In this document: positions 60,448 through 64,000 of the stretch, one piece after another
How positions within the stretch are numbered: position 1 is the stretch's first letter
Layout of the letters: every line of letters begins with the position of its first letter
Assembly (NCBI GenBank): GCA_963772645.1
Contig: CAVYYD010000001.1
Coordinates: 62,001-126,000, forward strand
Direction of reading: 5' to 3'
Source of the DNA: DASSQJ01 sp963772645
Lineage (GTDB): Bacteria; Actinomycetota; Actinomycetes; Actinomycetales; Dermatophilaceae
DNA: 64,000 nt
Notes under the pieces: model-generated
Seen by the model: only the letters and a program-made list of their open reading frames with translations
Databases searched by the model: none
Told to the model about the DNA's origin: nothing
Translations under genes and position numbers: made by a program

Positions 60448-61686
60448 TCAGAGGTTGCCGCGCTTGTCCTGCTCGCGCTCGATCGACTCGAAGAGGGCCT
60501 TGAAGTTGCCCTTGCCGAAACCGAGCGATCCGTGTCGCTCGATGATCTCGAAGAAGACGGTGGGCCGGTCGCCGAGCGGCCGGGTGAAGATCTGCAGGAG
60601 GTAGCCGTCCTCGTCGCGGTCCACGAGGATGCCGCGTCGCTGCAGCTCCTCGATCGGGACCCGCACCTCGCCGATCCGGGCGCGCAGCTCGGCGTCCTCG
60701 TAATACGCGTCGGGGGTCGCGAGGAACTCCACACCCTCGCGGCGCAGCTCGTCGACGGTGCGCAGGATGTCGTTCGTCGCCAGCGCCAGGTGCTGGGCCC
60801 CCGGGCCGCCGTAGAACTCGAGGTACTCGTCGATCTGGCTCTTCTTCTTCGCGACGGCCGGCTCGTTGAGCGGGAACTTGACCCGGTGGTTGCCGTTCGC
60901 GACGACCTTGGACATCAGCGCCGAGTACTCGGTCGCGATGTCGTCGCCGATGAACTCTGCCATGTTCACGAAGCCCATGACCCGGTTGTAGAACCCGACC
61001 CACTCGTCCATCCGGCCGAGCTCGACGTTGCCGACGACGTGGTCGAGGGCCTGGAAGAGCCGAGTCGGAGCCCCGTCGCGCTTCTCGAAGGTCGACTCCG
61101 CCGGCTGGAAGCCCGGCAGGTAGGGGCCGGTGTACACGACGCCGTCGACCTCGCGCTGGACGAGGCTGTGGACGGTCTCGCCGTAGGTACCGATCGCCGC
61201 GACCCGCACCGAGCCGTACTCGTCGGAGACGGTGGTGGGCTCCTGGACGATCCGGGCGCCGGCGCCGCGTGCCTGCTCGACGCACCGGTCGACGTCGGGC
61301 ACCTCGAGCGAGATGTCGACGACGCCGTCGCCGTGCCGTGCGTGGTGGGTGATCAGCGGGCTGTCGGGGCTCACCGCGCCCTTGAGGACGAACCGGATCG
61401 AGCCGGACTTCAGGACGAACGCCTTGTGGTCGCGGGTGCCGTTCTCGGGGCCGGCGTAGGCGACGAGCTCCATCCCCCAGGCGCTCTGGAAGTAGTGCGC
61501 GGCCTGGGTCGCGTTGCCGACGACGAAGACGACGGCGTCCCAGCCGGTGACCGGGAACGGGTCGGTGCTCTCGTCGTAGTCGACGAGACCGACGAGCTGC
61601 TTGAGCTGCTCCAGGTCGAGGTCGGCCGCGCGCTCCTGCTCGGTGAGGTCGATGTGGCTGCCGGACGTCGTTGTCGTGTCAGTCAT
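60448..61686 (-). CDS. hppD: 4-hydroxyphenylpyruvate dioxygenase
   Basis: Fe(II) dioxygenase of 412 residues that turns 4-hydroxyphenylpyruvate into homogentisate, the entry reaction of the pathway completed by hmgA and fahA. The three iron ligands are visible: His in FQALDHVVGNV, His in GAQHLALATND and Glu in TVFFEIIERHG. GYLLQIFTRPLGDRP and the C-terminal GFGKGNFKALFESIEREQ are family hallmarks. It is divergent from an Lrp/AsnC regulator 107 bases away, which probably controls it. GACAGT at 61693-61698 plus 6 bases precedes the ATG. Confidence 0.97.
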   Translation of the reverse strand: MTDTTTTSGSHIDLTEQERAADLDLEQLKQLVGLVDYDESTDPFPVTGWDAVVFVVGNATQAAHYFQSAWGMELVAYAGPENGTRDHKAFVLKSGSIRFVLKGAVSPDSPLITHHARHGDGVVDISLEVPDVDRCVEQARGAGARIVQEPTTVSDEYGSVRVAAIGTYGETVHSLVQREVDGVVYTGPYLPGFQPAESTFEKRDGAPTRLFQALDHVVGNVELGRMDEWVGFYNRVMGFVNMAEFIGDDIATEYSALMSKVVANGNHRVKFPLNEPAVAKKKSQIDEYLEFYGGPGAQHLALATNDILRTVDELRREGVEFLATPDAYYEDAELRARIGEVRVPIEELQRRGILVDRDEDGYLLQIFTRPLGDRPTVFFEIIERHGSLGFGKGNFKALFESIEREQDKRGNL

Positions 61687-61692
61687 CCGGCC

Positions 61693-61761
61693 ACTGTCGC
61701 TCGGGAGGGCAGGATGTGCAACCTCACCCTCACGCGGTGGTCAGCGTGCGCATGGTGTTGC
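61693..61761. promoter_or_regulatory. divergent hppD / lrp control region
   Basis: GACAGT (minus strand, 61693-61698) is a candidate -10 for hppD. GCAAC at 61718-61722 and GTTGC at 61757-61761 form a spaced inverted repeat of the kind bound by Lrp/AsnC proteins; both arms continue with partial symmetry (CTCACC and GGT). Weak evidence by eye. Confidence 0.35.
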
Positions 61762-61793
61762 CTCCAGGCCCCTCTCCGCTGGACGATGTGACC

Positions 61794-62282
61794 ATGGCCC
61801 GCCACGACGGGGTCGACGACCTCGACGCCCGCATCATCGCCCTCTTCACCGATGACCCCCACATCGGGGTGCTCGGCGCCTCCCGCGCCCTCGGCGTCGC
61901 CCGCGGGACGGTCCAGGCCCGGCTCGACCGCCTCCAGCGCCGCGGGGTCATCCACTCCTTCGCCCCCCAGGTCGACCCCGCTGCCCTCGGCTACCCGGTG
62001 ACGGCGTTCTGCACGCTCGAGATCCGCCAGCGGCAGGGGCACGGGCCGGTGGTCGCCCACCTCTCGGCCATCCCGGAGGTGCTGGAGATCCACTCCATCA
62101 CCGGCGTCGGCGACCTCGTCGTCCGGGTGGCGGCCCGCGACAACGCCGACCTCGGACGGGTCATCGACGAGATCATCGACGACGTCCACGTGCTGCGCGC
62201 CAACACAGCCATCTGCCTGGTCACCCACCTCGGCCACCGGACCGGCCCCCTCGTCCGCGCCGCGGCGGCGGACGAGGGGTGA
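61794..62282 (+). CDS. Lrp/AsnC family transcriptional regulator
   Basis: Protein of 162 residues. The N-terminal helix-turn-helix includes LDARIIALFTDDPHIGVLGA and ALGVARGTVQARLDRLQRRGVI. The C-terminal RAM/AsnC ligand domain has the EVLEIHSITGVGDLVVRVAA strand-turn typical of the family. The divergent position beside hppD suggests it senses tyrosine, phenylalanine or 4-hydroxyphenylpyruvate and controls homogentisate-pathway genes. The ATG at 61794 is used; a GTG two codons upstream is possible. Confidence 0.92.
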   Translation: MARHDGVDDLDARIIALFTDDPHIGVLGASRALGVARGTVQARLDRLQRRGVIHSFAPQVDPAALGYPVTAFCTLEIRQRQGHGPVVAHLSAIPEVLEIHSITGVGDLVVRVAARDNADLGRVIDEIIDDVHVLRANTAICLVTHLGHRTGPLVRAAAADEG

Positions 62283-62306
62283 CCCGGCGGACGAGGGGGT
62301 GACCCG
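62268..62306. repeat. 19/20-base tandem duplication across the lrp stop codon
   Basis: Two copies (62268-62286 and 62287-62306) of GCGGACGAGGGGTGACCCG, the second with one more G, followed by a third GCGG. The first copy contains the lrp stop codon. It looks like a recent slippage duplication. Confidence 0.7.
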
Positions 62307-62313
62307 GCGGCGC

Positions 62314-64000
62314 TCAGTCGGTGATCTGGACGTCGACGCCCTTCGCCGTGAGCTTCCAGTCGACCGACGCGAACGTCGTCGGGTCGATGACCTTCTCGGC
62401 AGTCACCCAGTCGATGATCAGCTGACGGATCTCCTCCTGGCGACCGTAGACGATCGGCGCGGTCGTCACGTGGGGAAACCCGCCACCACCGGACTGCCGG
62501 TAGTTGTTGATGGCGACGACGAAGGGGTCCCCGTCCTTGACCTCCGCGCCGCCGTACTCGAGGTCCTTGATCCGGGCACCCGGGGGCTGGGCGATGTCGA
62601 TCTTGTAGGTCAGCGGCGCGTCGAGGCCGCCCAGGATGTCGTAGTTGTAGTCCGGGGTGCCGCCGGGTGCGGTCGCGGTCTTCGCGTTGGTCACCTGGTC
62701 CGGGAAGAACGGACCCTCGTCGGGGACCTGCTGGAAGTAGGTCGCCGACTTCTCGAGGTAGTCCTTGACCTGCGCACCGGTCAGGGTGATGCCGAAGAGG
62801 GTGTTGTCGTAGATGTACAGGCCGGCGACGTCGCGCACGGTGACCTCGCCGGCCGGGATCAGCGCGGTGCTGCTGAACGGCGCCGCGATCGACAGCACCG
62901 GCGTCGTCGCGTGCTCGGTGCCCTCGAGGCCCTTCTTGACCGCCTGGGCCTGCACGAAGTTGATGAAGTCGACCGCGGCCGTGTCCTCGTACCGTGAGGC
63001 GGCCCCGGACATCGTCTCGGTGCACCTGCCGATGACGCTGTTGACGTACTCGAGCACCTTCTGGTGCGCCGGTGCGACGAGGGCCGCGATGGCCGCGTCC
63101 TCCGGGACGGTGTTGGCGTTGAGCGTCGTCGCCTGCGACCGCAGGACGCGCCAACCGTGGCCGGCGCGGACCAGGTCGAGGTCCATGACGCTGACCCGCA
63201 TGCCCCAGTACAGCGGCTCGCTGAGCAGCACCTCACGACCGGTCACCGCGTTGGTGACCTTCAGCTCGGGCACCTCGACGTGTGCGTGCCCGACGAGGAC
63301 GGCGTCGATGTCGGGCACCTGCTCGGCGAGCAGGCGGCTCGCGTTCTCCGGGTAGGGCAGGGCGTCGCCGTAGCTCGACGAGGTGGTCGCGCCCGAGTGG
63401 CAGGACACGATGACGACGTCGGCGCCGTCGGCCTTCATCCGCGGGACCATGACCGTCGCCTGTTCGACGATCCCCTGGAACGACACCCTTCCGTCCACGT
63501 TCGCCTGGTCCCAGATGGCGACCCCGGGGGTGACCAGACCGAGGATGCCGACCCGCACCGGCCCGCTCGGCAGGTCGATCGTCGTGATGACGTACGGGCG
63601 GAAGGCCGGCTCACCGCTGTCCCAGTCCAGCGCGTTGGCCGAGAGGAGCGGGTGCTCGCACTGCTCCTCGAAGGCGCGGAGGGTGTCGAGTCCGTAGTTG
63701 AACTCGTGGTTGCCGAGCGCGGCGGCGTCGTAGCCGATCGCGTTCATCGCGGTGGCCATCGGGTGGGTGGCGCTGCCGGTGATCGGGTCGACCTTCGCGT
63801 AGTAGTACGCCAGCGGCGTGCCCTGGATGGTGTCGCCGGCGTCGAGGGTGATGCAGCGGTCGGCGCCGCGCTCCTCACGCATCATCCGGATCAGGGTCGC
63901 CGCCTTGGCCACGCCGATGTCGTTGGCAGCGCGGTCGTCGTACTCCTTGTTGCGGAAGTAGTCCCAGTTGTAGACGTTGCCGTGCAGGTCGGTCGTTCCG
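62314..64000 (-). CDS. 5'-nucleotidase / 2',3'-cyclic phosphodiesterase family protein (5' end outside window)
   Basis: Metallophosphatase of the UshA/5'-nucleotidase family, at least 561 residues; its start lies beyond the window. The first metal motif TTDLHGNV is right at the edge. It is followed by ITLDAGDTIQGTPLAYYY, AALGNHEFNYGLDTL, VIVSCHSGATT and LVGHAHVEVPE for the dinuclear site. The C-terminal domain carries IAAPFSSTALIPAGEVTVRD, LTGAQVKDYLEKSATYF and AINNYRQSGGGGFP, which binds the base. Such enzymes are exported or cell-wall bound and dephosphorylate nucleotides for scavenging. The signal peptide would be outside the window. Confidence 0.93.
   Translation of the reverse strand, partial: GTTDLHGNVYNWDYFRNKEYDDRAANDIGVAKAATLIRMMREERGADRCITLDAGDTIQGTPLAYYYAKVDPITGSATHPMATAMNAIGYDAAALGNHEFNYGLDTLRAFEEQCEHPLLSANALDWDSGEPAFRPYVITTIDLPSGPVRVGILGLVTPGVAIWDQANVDGRVSFQGIVEQATVMVPRMKADGADVVIVSCHSGATTSSSYGDALPYPENASRLLAEQVPDIDAVLVGHAHVEVPELKVTNAVTGREVLLSEPLYWGMRVSVMDLDLVRAGHGWRVLRSQATTLNANTVPEDAAIAALVAPAHQKVLEYVNSVIGRCTETMSGAASRYEDTAAVDFINFVQAQAVKKGLEGTEHATTPVLSIAAPFSSTALIPAGEVTVRDVAGLYIYDNTLFGITLTGAQVKDYLEKSATYFQQVPDEGPFFPDQVTNAKTATAPGGTPDYNYDILGGLDAPLTYKIDIAQPPGARIKDLEYGGAEVKDGDPFVVAINNYRQSGGGGFPHVTTAPIVYGRQEEIRQLIIDWVTAEKVIDPTTFASVDWKLTAKGVDVQITD

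Overview
The window is very GC-rich, and almost every base is coding. It has strong third-position GC bias, many GTG starts, many start/stop overlaps of the GTGA or ATGA type, and promoters of the form TANNNT followed 6-7 bases later by a start codon. The gene content is actinobacterial: F420-type nitroreductase, DUF2017 next to ClpS, a DynA/DynB-like dynamin pair, EttA, and the gene order murI - metallo-hydrolase - rph - rdgB that is also found in mycobacteria. A chromosomal segment from an Intrasporangiaceae/Dermatophilaceae-like actinobacterium is my best guess. There is no rRNA, no recognisable transposase and no CRISPR array.

Layout. 1-8.0 kb: the end of a FtsX-type permease gene, then a glycogen/trehalose operon (glgX and a treY-treZ joined in one reading frame). 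8.3-11.8 kb: a membrane acyltransferase, an F420-type reductase, an acyl-CoA dehydrogenase and a divergent TetR regulator sharing a palindromic operator. 11.9-18.2 kb: a first surface-glycan group (O-antigen ligase/polymerase-like protein, methyltransferase, epimerase, family-2 glycosyltransferase, large membrane protein of lower GC). 18.3-33.4 kb: housekeeping genes (ettA, ssb, dynamin-like GTPases, thpR, peptidase M20, orn, CopC-like protein, GroES-like protein, bcp) mixed with single glycosyltransferases and four tRNA genes (Arg, His, Lys, Leu). 33.4-34.3 kb: a decayed glycosyltransferase-like gene beside tRNA-Leu. 34.4-37.9 kb: rdgB, rph, an MBL-ASCH protein and murI.

37.9-53.5 kb is the main polysaccharide island. 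It holds an ABC exporter, five glycosyltransferases, an acylneuraminate-type cytidylyltransferase and a large CBS-NeuB-SAF-TIM-barrel protein (together suggesting a nonulosonic-acid-like sugar). It also holds a WbaP-type initiating sugar transferase, a Wzz/BY-kinase length regulator, and a nucleotidyltransferase-PqqD pair. 53.4-54.8 kb: VanZ-like protein, DUF2017 and clpS. 54.8-62.3 kb: tyrosine degradation through homogentisate (hmgA, fahA, hppD), an Lrp-type regulator divergent from hppD, a conserved gene of unknown function just before fahA, and a dinB-type polymerase. The window ends inside a secreted-type 5'-nucleotidase.

Caution: at least seven otherwise well-conserved genes carry frame breaks (near 1.19, 15.8, 24.96, 43.81, 47.5-47.9, 50.86 and 58.88 kb). 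So many breaks in unrelated genes look more like base-calling indels in a GC-rich draft assembly than real pseudogenes. The two unusual gene fusions (treY-treZ and MBL-ASCH) must be read with this in mind.
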